A stretch of 9,372 bases of DNA from Phycisphaerae bacterium (lineage in GTDB: Bacteria; Planctomycetota; Phycisphaerae; Tepidisphaerales; Tepidisphaeraceae), in contig JACMJD010000596.1 of the NCBI GenBank assembly GCA_014380825.1, positions 1 to 9,372 of the forward strand. Direction: 5' to 3'. Shown here piece after piece: positions 1-7,199 of the stretch. Both the position numbers and the translations under genes were made by a program. Positions within the stretch are counted from its first letter, which is position 1. The number at the start of each line of letters is the position of its first letter. A model generated the notes under the pieces. That model was given only the letters and a program-made list of their open reading frames with translations, was not told the origin of the DNA and did not search any database.

Positions 1-2
1 CG

Positions 3-1136
3 AGTTTTTTACCGATCGGCTGCCGAAAGCCCGCGCCGCAAGCCGGCGCGCATCCGCCGCCGAGGGTGGCCGTGGCGGAAGCGGTCGCTAAGGATGTCCC
101 GCTTTATATTGAAGAGATTGGCAAAGCGGTGGCAGTCGAGAAGGTTTCAATCCAGCCGCAGGCATCGGGGCAGATCATCGAGATTCATTTTGTCGACGGC
201 GCGGACGTGCGGAAAGGCGATCTGCTGTTCACGATCGATCCGCGTCCGTATGAAGCCGCGCTCGCCGCCGCCAAGGCGGCGCTCGCGCAGAATCAGGCCG
301 CCCTCACACTGTCGCGCAGCGAGTGGGAACGCGTCAAGGACATGGTCAACACGAACGCGATCTCCAAAGAACAATACGACCAGCGGCAGAACGCGGTAGC
401 GGTGGCCGAAGCGCAAGCGCAGGCCGCGCAGGCGGCGGTCGATCAGGCGGCGGTCAATCTCGACTACACGCGCATCCGCTCGCCCATCGACGGTCGCACC
501 GGCCAGCGCTTGGTCGACCTTGGCAACGTCGTGAGCGCAAGCAGCATGATGTCGCTGCTGACCATTCAGCGCTTCCATCCGATCTACGCCGACTTCAACA
601 TCCCCGAGCGCAACCTTGACCACGTCCGCAGCAACATGGCGCGCAACACGCTCAAGACGATCGTCACTGCGAACCAGAAACCGAACGAACAGCCGCGCGA
701 AGGGCAGTTGACGTTCCTCGACAACGCGGTGCAGGAAGGCACCGGAACGGTCAAGCTCCGCGCGACATTGCAGAACGAAGATCGCTTTTTCTGGCCCGGC
801 CAGTTGGTGCAGGTGCGGTTGGTGTTGCAGGTGTTGAACAACGCGGTGCTTGTGCCGAGCCTCGCGCCGCAGATCAGCCAGGCCGGTCCTTATGTATATG
901 TCGTCACGCCGGATTCCAAGGCGGAACTTCGCCCGGTGAAGCTCGGTCAACGGCAGGGTGACATGATCGTGATCAGCGAAGGCCTGAAAGCCGGCGAGCA
1001 AGTCGTCACCGTCGGCCAGATGATGGTGACGCCCGGCGGGCCGGTGACGATCATGCCGCCGAACAGCGGCGCACCTGGCGCACCGGGTGCTCCAGCGAAT
1101 CCGCCGACGTCCCAACCGGCGACCGCCGCTAACTGA
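3..1136 (+). CDS. RND efflux periplasmic adaptor subunit (membrane fusion protein), 5'-truncated
   Basis: Periplasmic adaptor that bridges an RND inner-membrane pump to an outer-membrane channel. The frame is open to the window edge, so the real start lies upstream. The GTG at 66 is unlikely to be the start, because conserved adaptor sequence (VAVAEAVAKDVPLYIEEIG) begins around it and an export signal would be missing. Of 377 visible residues, the order fits the HlyD/AcrA family: first half of the lipoyl-like barrel-sandwich domain (about 47-83, with GQIIEIHFVDGADVRKGD), an Ala/Gln-rich coiled-coil hairpin (about 84-160), the second barrel-sandwich half (IRSPIDGRTGQRLVDLGNVV), a beta-barrel domain, a membrane-proximal domain, and a Gly/Ala/Pro-rich tail (from about 350, with repeated GAP triplets). 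Cys7 of the visible fragment, in FLPIGC, may be a lipoprotein acylation site. It sits 37 bp before the RND pump gene, so the two are probably co-transcribed. The family is certain; the substrate is unknown. Confidence 0.95.
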   Translation, partial: SFLPIGCRKPAPQAGAHPPPRVAVAEAVAKDVPLYIEEIGKAVAVEKVSIQPQASGQIIEIHFVDGADVRKGDLLFTIDPRPYEAALAAAKAALAQNQAALTLSRSEWERVKDMVNTNAISKEQYDQRQNAVAVAEAQAQAAQAAVDQAAVNLDYTRIRSPIDGRTGQRLVDLGNVVSASSMMSLLTIQRFHPIYADFNIPERNLDHVRSNMARNTLKTIVTANQKPNEQPREGQLTFLDNAVQEGTGTVKLRATLQNEDRFFWPGQLVQVRLVLQVLNNAVLVPSLAPQISQAGPYVYVVTPDSKAELRPVKLGQRQGDMIVISEGLKAGEQVVTVGQMMVTPGGPVTIMPPNSGAPGAPGAPANPPTSQPATAAN

Positions 1137-1160
1137 CACGCGAAACAATCCTCTCGAATC

Positions 1161-1168
1161 GAAGTGAG
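1161..1168 (+). promoter_or_regulatory. weak ribosome binding site for the RND pump (GTG start)
   Basis: GAAGTGAG lies 5 nt before the GTG at 1174. It is only a partial Shine-Dalgarno match, but it supports this start. The protein then begins MNLSEQFIRRPVMT, the usual N-terminus of RND pumps just before the first membrane helix. Weak initiation after the adaptor stop (1134-1136) suggests translation depends partly on the upstream gene. Confidence 0.4.
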
Positions 1169-1173
1169 TTGTT

Positions 1174-4100
1174 GTGAATCTTTCCGAACAGTTTATTCGT
1201 CGGCCCGTCATGACGATCGTCCTGACGGTTTCCGCCATCATGTTTGGCGTGCTCGCGTTTCGCTCGCTGCCGGTGAACGACCTGCCGGCTGTCGATTACC
1301 CGGTGATTCAGGTGAGCGTCGGTTATCCGGGCGCGAGCCCGGAGACGGTCGCGTCCACAGTTGCCACGCCGCTTGAAAAGCAGTTCATGCAGATTGCCGG
1401 GCTGGAACTGATCACCAGCTCGAGCAAGCAAGGCTACTGTTCGCTGACGTTACAGTTCGACTTGGAGAAAAACGTTGACGCCGCCGCGACCGACGTGCAG
1501 GCGGCGATCAGCCGCGCGCAGGGAAATCTGCCGCAGGATCTTCCCTCGCCGCCGACGTTCACCAAGACCAATCCGAACGATCAGCCGATCATGTACATCG
1601 CCGTCGCCAGCGACACGATGACGCGCGGCCAGTTGTACGATCTGGCGAACACGCAGATTCAGCAGCGCGTGAGCATCCTCAGCGGCGTGAGCCAGGTTCA
1701 GGTGTTCGGCACGAAGAGCGCAATCCGCATCAAAGCAAGTCCATCGCTCCTCGCCGGGCGCGGGCTCACGATGGACGATCTGTCCGAATCGATTCGCAAG
1801 GGCACAAGCTATTCCGGCGCCGGCCAGATCGACGGCCCGGATCGAACGTTCCTGCTTCAACCGCAAGGTCAGCTCGACACGGCCGAGGCGTACAACAATC
1901 TGATTATCGCGATGCGCGATAATGCGCCGGTTTATCTCAAAGACGTCGCGACCGCCGAGGAAACGGTACAGGACGAGCGCATCAACATGCGCTTCTGGGT
2001 GCGTGGCCGACAAGTGCCGCCGGCGACGGTGGTGCTGGCGGTGAGTCGCCAGGCGGGCGCGAACGCGGTGGCAGTTGCCGATTCGGTGAAAGCGCTCTTG
2101 CCTGAAGTGCAGGCGCAGCTGCCGGGTTCCGTGCAGATCATTCCGATTCACGACCGCTCGCGCACGATCGTCAACAGCGTGCGCGACGTCGAAGAAACGC
2201 TGATCATCGCGTTCGTGCTCGTCGTCATCATCATCTTCGCCTTTCTCGGCCGCGTAACCGATACGCTGATTCCCGTGGTCGCGCTCCCGCTGTCGCTGCT
2301 GTTGACGTTCATCGTCATGAAGATCGCGGGGTACAGCCTCGACAACCTCTCGCTGATGGCCCTCACGCTTGCGATTGGGTTCCTCGTCGACGATGCGATC
2401 GTGTTCTTGGAGAACACGGTTCGGCGAATGGAAAAGTTCGGCGAATCACCCATGCGCGCCAGCATCAACAGCGCGCGCGAGATCAGTTTCACCATTCTGG
2501 CCATGACGCTCTCATTGGCGGCGGTGTTCCTGCCGCTGCTTTTTATGAGCGGGCAGGTCGGGCGAATCTTCCGCGAGTTCGCGGTGACGATCATCGTGTC
2601 GATCATCGCCAGCGGCGTCGTTTCGCTCACGCTCACGCCGCTGATGTGCGCCCGCATGCTCAAGCCGCGCGGGCACGGAACGAAAAAGACGTTCGTCGAG
2701 CGCACGATCGGCGCAGTCGAACAGCGCGTGCTGGCGGTGTATGGAAATTCGCTGTGGTTCTTCCTGCGGCATCGCTGGGTTTCGCTGCTGATCTGGGTTG
2801 GATGCTTCGTCGGAACGATCATGACATTTCGAGCGGTGCCTAAGGCGTTCTTGCCCAAGGGTGACAGCTCGTTCCTGTGGGGATTCTTGATCGCGCAGGA
2901 AGGTGCTTCGCCGGAGCTGATGCGGAAATATCAGGATCGCGCCGAAGAAGTGATGCACCAGGATCCGAACATCCGCGTGACGTTCACGATGACCGGGAAC
3001 AACCAGTTCCTCAACTCCAACTTCGGCCTGCTGCTCGGCTTCTTGAAACCGCCCGGCGAGCGCGAGCCGCTTGAGACGATGGGCCCGGACGGCAAGCCGA
3101 TCACGATCAAGAACCCGACGATTGATGAGATTGCGCAGGCGTCATCCGGCAAATTAATGATGAGTATTCCCGGCGCGGTCGGCGTGTTCACGGCGCAGCC
3201 GGTGCTGGAAATCTCAACCGGCGCGACGAACCGCTCCGCCGGCGCTTTTGCGTACACGGTCAGCGGCATCAATCCAAAAGAGGTGTACGAGAATTCCGGC
3301 AAGCTGCTGGGCAAATTGATGCCGCAGATCGGCAAGCTGTTTGCCGGGCCGCCGCAGGCGGACATGTTTCTCAACACGCCGAGCCTCAAGATCAACATCC
3401 TGCGCGACAAAGCCGAGATGTACGGCATTAGCGCGCAGCGCATCGAAGCGCTATTGCGCACGTCGTACAGCGAGAACTATGTCTACCTCATCAAGCGCGC
3501 CGAGGATCAGTATCAGGTGATTCTCGAGGTAAACGACGCCGAACGACGCAATCCCGAAGACCTGAAAAATCTCTACGTCCGCAGTGACGACGGCCAGCGC
3601 ATCACGCCGCTGTCTGCCGTCGCGACATGGGAACTGACCACCGCGCCGCAGGCGGTCAATCACTTGAACCAGTTCACCAGCGTCACGATCAACTTCAACC
3701 TCGTGCCCGGCGTGTCGATCGGCGAAGCCGTCGATTTTGTCGGCAAGGCCGCCGAAGAAACGTTGCCGGCATCGCTGAAGGGATCATTTCAGGGTGAAGC
3801 GCTCGTCTTCCAGGAAACCACCCGCACGATGATCCCGCTGATGATCATGGCGGTCTTCGTGATGTACGTGATCCTGGGCATTCTGTACGAAAGTTACCTG
3901 CATCCGATCACGGTGCTCTCCACGCTGCCCACCGCGATGGTGGGCGGGCTCGCGACGCTCCTGATCTTTGGCCAGGAAGCGTCGCTCTACGCGTTCATCG
4001 GACTGTTCATGTTGATGGGCATCGTGAAGAAGAACGGCATCATGATCGTCGACTTCGCGCTCCAACGAGTCGCCGAGGGCGAAACGGCCGAGAAGGCGAT

Positions 4101-4458
4101 TCACGATGCGAGCATGGACCGATTCCGCCCGATCCTCATGACGACACTGGCGGCGATCATGGGCGCGATCCCGATCGCGCTGGGCTACGGCGCCGACGGC
4201 GAGAGCCGTCGCCCGCTTGGCCTGGTGATCGTCGGCGGGCTGATCGTGTCGCAGTTCATCACGCTCTACATCACGCCGGTGATTTACCTCTACATGGAAC
4301 TGTTCCAGGAAAAAGTGCTGGATCGAACCAGCTTCTTCCGGTCCGCGCGAACGCATCCGGAGCTGCGTGACATCGCGCGGGAGCAAGAAGGGCATCCTCC
4401 GTTTGCGACGGTCGCCGAAGCCGGCAACGGCAACGGCCACAACCGCGCGCACGAATAG
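1174..4458 (+). CDS. RND multidrug efflux pump, inner-membrane permease (HAE-1, MdtB/MdtC-like)
   Basis: Proton-driven exporter of the resistance-nodulation-division superfamily, 1094 residues. The usual layout is visible: TM1 (about 10-30), a first periplasmic porter/docking region, TM2-TM6 (about 343-495), TM7 (about 535-556), a second periplasmic region, and TM8-TM12 (about 887-1042). The TM4 proton-relay pair is D406/D407 (GFLVDDAIV), matching AcrB D407/D408. The TM10 lysine is K953 in GIVKKNGIMIVDFAL, matching AcrB K940. The KKN form of this motif resembles MdtB/MdtC pumps more than AcrB. All key relay residues are present, so the pump looks functional. The cytoplasmic tail after TM12 is about 50 residues and ends in a Gly/Asn/His-rich stretch, which makes the protein slightly longer than typical family members. 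GTG start. Only one pump gene is present, so a homotrimer is likely. The substrate (drug, bile-like compound or metabolite) cannot be read from sequence. Confidence 0.97.
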   Translation: MNLSEQFIRRPVMTIVLTVSAIMFGVLAFRSLPVNDLPAVDYPVIQVSVGYPGASPETVASTVATPLEKQFMQIAGLELITSSSKQGYCSLTLQFDLEKNVDAAATDVQAAISRAQGNLPQDLPSPPTFTKTNPNDQPIMYIAVASDTMTRGQLYDLANTQIQQRVSILSGVSQVQVFGTKSAIRIKASPSLLAGRGLTMDDLSESIRKGTSYSGAGQIDGPDRTFLLQPQGQLDTAEAYNNLIIAMRDNAPVYLKDVATAEETVQDERINMRFWVRGRQVPPATVVLAVSRQAGANAVAVADSVKALLPEVQAQLPGSVQIIPIHDRSRTIVNSVRDVEETLIIAFVLVVIIIFAFLGRVTDTLIPVVALPLSLLLTFIVMKIAGYSLDNLSLMALTLAIGFLVDDAIVFLENTVRRMEKFGESPMRASINSAREISFTILAMTLSLAAVFLPLLFMSGQVGRIFREFAVTIIVSIIASGVVSLTLTPLMCARMLKPRGHGTKKTFVERTIGAVEQRVLAVYGNSLWFFLRHRWVSLLIWVGCFVGTIMTFRAVPKAFLPKGDSSFLWGFLIAQEGASPELMRKYQDRAEEVMHQDPNIRVTFTMTGNNQFLNSNFGLLLGFLKPPGEREPLETMGPDGKPITIKNPTIDEIAQASSGKLMMSIPGAVGVFTAQPVLEISTGATNRSAGAFAYTVSGINPKEVYENSGKLLGKLMPQIGKLFAGPPQADMFLNTPSLKINILRDKAEMYGISAQRIEALLRTSYSENYVYLIKRAEDQYQVILEVNDAERRNPEDLKNLYVRSDDGQRITPLSAVATWELTTAPQAVNHLNQFTSVTINFNLVPGVSIGEAVDFVGKAAEETLPASLKGSFQGEALVFQETTRTMIPLMIMAVFVMYVILGILYESYLHPITVLSTLPTAMVGGLATLLIFGQEASLYAFIGLFMLMGIVKKNGIMIVDFALQRVAEGETAEKAIHDASMDRFRPILMTTLAAIMGAIPIALGYGADGESRRPLGLVIVGGLIVSQFITLYITPVIYLYMELFQEKVLDRTSFFRSARTHPELRDIAREQEGHPPFATVAEAGNGNGHNRAHE

Positions 4459-4655
4459 CCTTTTCACGCCGGGGCAAAGCGGTACTCCGCGCCGGCCCGG
4501 ATCGCATTCACATTTATCAGACCGGCGCCCTCGGCATAGACGGCCAACGCCATCGCGCAGTCCATACGCGCTACGCAGACCCAATCGTAGCACGCCGCAT
4601 TCCCGCAGATTTCCGCTGACCCCGCCGCCGTGCGCGCCATACTTCCCTGGCAGCC

Positions 4656-4726
4656 CGTGGTGAAGTCCCGCGCGTGGATGCGCCGTGGCACGAGGACGCA
4701 AGCAGCGACCGCGCGACTTCACCATG
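4656..4726 (+). other. stem-loop in the leader of the LamG/PEP-CTERM gene
   Basis: The arms 4656-4667 (CGTGGTGAAGTC) and 4715-4726 (GACTTCACCATG) pair over 12 positions with one G-T wobble. After a 2-nt bulge (4668-4669), five more pairs form between 4670-4674 and 4710-4714. The loop is 35 nt. The structure ends 47 bp before the ATG at 4774. It has no following T-run, so it is not a classical terminator. It could be a structured 5' UTR or a protein-binding dyad; its function is unknown. Confidence 0.5.
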
Positions 4727-4761
4727 TGCTGCTAAGCCGATCAACACGTCGTTCGCCAAAC

Positions 4762-4773
4762 GGAGTGTGGGAG
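4762..4773 (+). promoter_or_regulatory. ribosome binding site fixing the LamG/PEP-CTERM start
   Basis: GGAG at 4762-4765 lies 8 nt before ATG 4774. A second GGGAG abuts that ATG, which is followed directly by another ATG (4777). Starting here puts a clean signal peptide at the N-terminus. The longer open frame reaching back to a GTG at 4630 would add an Arg-rich, non-signal extension read through the leader stem-loop. Confidence 0.7.
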
Positions 4774-6279
4774 ATGATGCGCTATCCACTGAGGTTTGCA
4801 GCACTGTCGCTTGCCGCGGCGGTCGCGTTGCCTTCGTCGTCGCACGCTGCGACTGACCTGCTGCACGAATGGAAACTGGACGAGACCTCTGGCGCCACCG
4901 CAGTCGACGCCATCGGTGCGATCGGCGGCGGGATCGGTGGAACGTCGAGCTGGACCAGCGGCAAGATCAACAACGGCTTCAAAACCACCGGCAGCACGCT
5001 CGGCTACGTGAACGCCGGCAACGTGCCGGTTTCCGGCAGCTTCTCCCTGTCGTTCTGGGTGAAACCCGAAGACGCTTCGCTGGACTGGCGAAACATGGTT
5101 TCCAAGCACGACGGCGTCGCCGGCACCAGATCACTCTTCGTCGGGCAGAGTCTGAACGACGGCGCACTGCGATTCAGCTTGTACTTCGACGGCACCAACG
5201 CCGCGTCGATCGACACGCCCGCCGCGACCGTCGCCAGCGGAAGCTGGGCGTTCGTCACCGCAACGTGGAACGAAGCGACCAAGGTACAATCGCTCTTTGT
5301 CGATGGCGTGCTGCGCGCGAGCGCGACGCATGCGGGGCAGAGCTTCAGCGTCTCGCGCGCATCGAATCTTCTGTTCAACACCAACAGCACGAACAGCATC
5401 GCCGGTTTAGGCACAGGTTCGTGGGCTCGCTTTCCCGGCACGGTGGATGACGTCGCGCTGTGGAGCGCGTCGCTGAGCGCAGGACAAATCAAAGCGATGA
5501 ATTCAACCTCGGCCATCCCGGGGCTGACCAGCTTCGATGCGCAGTCCTTCGCCAGCGTGGTGAAGGCGTACGACACGAACTTCGCGAGCAACATCGGCAA
5601 CACGCGCTGGACGCGCACGACGGGTTTAAGCATCGGCGCCGGCGCGACGCAGAAATACGCGAACGGTTACGCGATGCAGTTCGACGACGCCGGCGTGGGT
5701 GTGACCTCGCTGAGCAGGATCAGCCTGAGCTTTGATCCCCAGCACTTGAACCTCGCCGACACCACCAATACCACCGACAACCCCGGCGTGATCGGCGCCG
5801 ACGAGCCTGCGATTTACTTGTCTTCGCACGAGATCGATGGACTGGTCACCAACAGCTCGATCGGCTCCGCCGACATCCGGCCAGGCACGATGAACGGCGA
5901 CGTGTTCGTCATGCTCTGGCTTCAGGATATGCAAGGCGCCGACGATCGTGCCGCGCTGCGCACCGAGCTAGTCGGCGCCGGCGGATCGATCTACTCGCTG
6001 CTCGATTCGAGCGATCAGAAGTGGACACAGCTCGCATCGGTCTACAACGGCTTCGACACGCTCGTGCGATTCGACGACGCGAGCCTTGTCGGCGCGATCA
6101 ACTGGGACTTCGCCACGCACACGGACATCGTTGTCGATCGATTGGCGGTGAGTGCGGTGCCAGAACCAACGACGGCGATGGCTGTCTTCGCGATCACGAC
6201 GGGGGCGTTTCTCCGTCGCCGTCGTAACTCACAACTCACAACTCACAACGAAACCCCAAGCTCCAAATTTGAAAATTGA
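4774..6279 (+). CDS. LamG-domain secreted protein with PEP-CTERM sorting signal
   Basis: Predicted exported surface protein of 501 residues. A signal peptide covers residues 1-25, with likely cleavage after SHA. Residues about 29-243 form a LamG/concanavalin A-like jellyroll: it opens HEWKLDETSG, has SFSLSFWVKPED in the middle, and ends with GTVDDVALWSASLSAGQIKAM. This fold usually binds sugars or acts as a structural domain. Residues about 250-455 are beta-rich and not recognised. The C-terminus has a PEP-CTERM signal: VPEP at 462-465, a short hydrophobic segment (466-480) and RRRR at 481-484. In this system an exosortase (not in the window) is expected to process the protein at the envelope. 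Oddly, 17 more residues follow the Arg cluster, whereas PEP-CTERM proteins normally end there. They are encoded by the adjoining palindromic repeat. The next gene is a pseudopilin. The ligand is unknown. Confidence 0.9.
   Translation: MMRYPLRFAALSLAAAVALPSSSHAATDLLHEWKLDETSGATAVDAIGAIGGGIGGTSSWTSGKINNGFKTTGSTLGYVNAGNVPVSGSFSLSFWVKPEDASLDWRNMVSKHDGVAGTRSLFVGQSLNDGALRFSLYFDGTNAASIDTPAATVASGSWAFVTATWNEATKVQSLFVDGVLRASATHAGQSFSVSRASNLLFNTNSTNSIAGLGTGSWARFPGTVDDVALWSASLSAGQIKAMNSTSAIPGLTSFDAQSFASVVKAYDTNFASNIGNTRWTRTTGLSIGAGATQKYANGYAMQFDDAGVGVTSLSRISLSFDPQHLNLADTTNTTDNPGVIGADEPAIYLSSHEIDGLVTNSSIGSADIRPGTMNGDVFVMLWLQDMQGADDRAALRTELVGAGGSIYSLLDSSDQKWTQLASVYNGFDTLVRFDDASLVGAINWDFATHTDIVVDRLAVSAVPEPTTAMAVFAITTGAFLRRRRNSQLTTHNETPSSKFEN
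6157..6225 (+). other. PEP-CTERM sorting signal coding segment
   Basis: Encodes VPEP, a 15-residue hydrophobic stretch (TTAMAVFAITTGAFL) and four arginines, the three-part layout of exosortase substrates. The heptamer repeat begins immediately after, or overlapping, the last Arg codon. Confidence 0.88.
6227..6247 (+). repeat. tandem heptamer array (ACTCACA)x3
   Basis: Three exact head-to-tail copies of ACTCACA (period 7, equivalent to CTCACAA). They translate as part of the PEP-CTERM protein's C-terminal tail. This is the left arm of the palindromic element. Confidence 0.9.
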
Positions 6280-6297
6280 TATTTCGAATTTGGAGCT
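6259..6297. terminator. strong central hairpin of the repeat element, possible terminator
   Basis: AGCTCCAAATT (6259-6269) and AATTTGGAGCT (6287-6297) are perfect inverted copies. The stem extends inward by one T-G wobble and four Watson-Crick pairs to a 7-nt loop (6275-6281), giving 16 pairs. The upstream gene's stop codon (6277-6279) sits in the loop. A T-rich but interrupted tract follows. It could end transcription of the upstream gene or protect its 3' end; without a clean T-run, terminator activity is only a possibility. Confidence 0.45.
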
Positions 6298-6333
6298 CCT
6301 TTGTGATTTATCTTTTGTGACTTGGAGCTTCCG

Positions 6334-6362
6334 TTGTGAGTTGTGACGTTGTGAATTGTGAG
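6334..6362 (+). repeat. inverted heptamer array (TTGTGAN)x4
   Basis: TTGTGAG, TTGTGAC(G), TTGTGAA and TTGTGAG in tandem, with one extra base after the second unit. This is the reverse complement of the left heptamer array and forms the right arm of the palindromic element. Confidence 0.88.
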
Positions 6363-6370
6363 TTCCGCAC

Positions 6371-6376
6371 AGGGAG
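6371..6376 (+). promoter_or_regulatory. ribosome binding site fixing the pseudopilin start
   Basis: AGGGAG, 4 nt before ATG 6381. It decides against the longer frame starting at 6336, whose first 15 codons would be translated from the repeat element and would move the prepilin leader away from the N-terminus. Confidence 0.75.
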
Positions 6377-6380
6377 AAAT

Positions 6381-7199
6381 ATGTCATCCAAGCTAATCCG
6401 CGGCCGCGCTTTCACGCTCGTCGAGCTGCTCGTCGTCATCGGAATTATCGCGATCATGATCGCGATTCTGCTGCCGTCACTCAGCAAGGCGCGGAAGGCG
6501 GCGCAGTCAGTCACGTGCATGTCGAACCTGCGCGGCTGGGCGCAGTCGATCACGATCTACACGACCGAACATCGCGGCCGATACTGGATCGACTGGGGCA
6601 ACGTCCCGCCCGCCGGCACCGGGCAGGGCACGTGGATGCGCGTGCTCAGCTCGTACTATCGCAACCTCGATCAGTTTCGCTTGTGCCCGAGCGCGATCGA
6701 TCCGACGAAAACCTACGGCGGAACCACGTTCACCGCCTGGGGTCCGATCCCGCAATCAGCCGGGTTCCTGTTCGATCCGAAAGATTTTGGAAGCTACGGC
6801 ATCAATCACTGGATCAACGATCTGCCGAAATCCGGCCCGTTCGTGAACGGCTGGCGGAATCGTCCCGATCTCCAATGGCGCCGAGTCGGCGCCGCCGGAA
6901 AGAACACGCAATCCCCCCTGATCGGCGACTGCGAATGGTACGGCGGAAATCCGATGGACCTCGCCAGCGGACAAACCTTCGGCGCGGTGCCCACGGTCGA
7001 GAACTCGCTATACAAACAAGTCTTCGGCATGCCGCAAAGCTGGAACTACGACATGGCTAGGTTCACGATGAACCGGCACGGTCGTGGGATCAACATGGCT
7101 TTTGAAGATGGTTCGGTCAGACACGTCGATAAGTCGGATCTGTGGACGCTGAATTGGTATAAGGGTTTTCGGCCGGCGAAGGTGAGCGTACCGTTCTAG
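6381..7199 (+). CDS. pseudopilin-like protein with prepilin leader and H-X9-DG domain
   Basis: Type II secretion/type IV pilin-like protein of 272 residues, of the kind found in many copies in planctomycete genomes. The N-terminus has a 10-residue basic leader and the site A10|F11 TLVELL, with the conserved Glu at +5 of the mature protein. A hydrophobic helix (about 11-31) follows, then the typical C-x-SNLR-x-W motif and an extracellular globular domain. Near the C-terminus H233, nine residues, then D243-G244 gives the H-X9-DG signature ([19 protein letters not shown]), followed by [12 protein letters not shown] prepilin peptidase elsewhere in the genome is expected to cleave it. The residue before the cleavage point is Ala rather than the usual Gly. 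The gene lies 101 bp after the PEP-CTERM gene, across the palindromic element. Its precise partner and substrate are unknown; the family assignment is firm. Confidence 0.93.
   Translation: MSSKLIRGRAFTLVELLVVIGIIAIMIAILLPSLSKARKAAQSVTCMSNLRGWAQSITIYTTEHRGRYWIDWGNVPPAGTGQGTWMRVLSSYYRNLDQFRLCPSAIDPTKTYGGTTFTAWGPIPQSAGFLFDPKDFGSYGINHWINDLPKSGPFVNGWRNRPDLQWRRVGAAGKNTQSPLIGDCEWYGGNPMDLASGQTFGAVPTVENSLYKQVFGMPQSWNYDMARFTMNRHGRGINMAFEDGSVRHVDKSDLWTLNWYKGFRPAKVSVPF

Larger units (their letters stand above)
4459..4773. other. 315-bp intergenic region between the RND pump and the LamG gene
   Basis: No convincing gene on either strand. A small GCGG/CCGC hairpin with a 4-nt loop starts 21 bp after the RND stop but has no T-run, so no terminator can be called. 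A longer stem-loop at 4656-4726 lies in the leader of the next gene. On the minus strand, an open frame ending at 4464 carries a C-terminus (GAGLINVNAIRAGAEYRF) that looks protein-like but cannot be assigned. No recognisable sigma-70 promoter hexamers were seen. Confidence 0.6.
6223..6367. repeat. about 145-bp palindromic repeat element between the PEP-CTERM and pseudopilin genes
   Basis: The left side reads CGTAA followed by three CTCACAA heptamers and CG. The right side, in reverse complement, reads CGGAA, four such heptamer units (one degenerate, one expanded to 8 nt) and CG. A perfect 15-bp inverted repeat pairs 6236-6250 with 6332-6346. Between the sides lie an AT-rich centre with a strong hairpin (6259-6297) and two more TTGTGA words (6301, 6315). 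The dyad layout and contrast with the GC-rich surroundings suggest a small non-autonomous mobile or dispersed intergenic element. Its left part is coding: it supplies the last 17 codons and stop of the upstream gene. It ends 3 bp before the next gene's ribosome binding site. No other copy is in the window, so dispersal is unproven. Confidence 0.65.

Noticed and set aside
147..1241. Long minus-strand open frame (364 codons) antisense to the adaptor gene
   Set aside because: It lies opposite a clearly conserved adaptor gene; its translation is rich in Arg, His and Leu, typical of the shadow frame of GC-rich coding sequence, with no domain.
3784..4725. Minus-strand open frame of 313 codons over the 3' end of the RND gene and the spacer
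   Set aside because: Mostly antisense to conserved RND membrane helices; a low-complexity Arg/Gly/His translation without a domain.
4630..4773. Upstream GTG start extending the LamG protein by 48 residues
   Set aside because: The extension is Arg-rich, would bury the signal peptide and crosses the leader stem-loop; ATG 4774 has a ribosome binding site and an N-terminal signal peptide.
6223..6367. CRISPR array suggested by the repeated heptamers
   Set aside because: Units are 7 nt and head-to-tail with no spacers, and the two arrays are inverted relative to each other.
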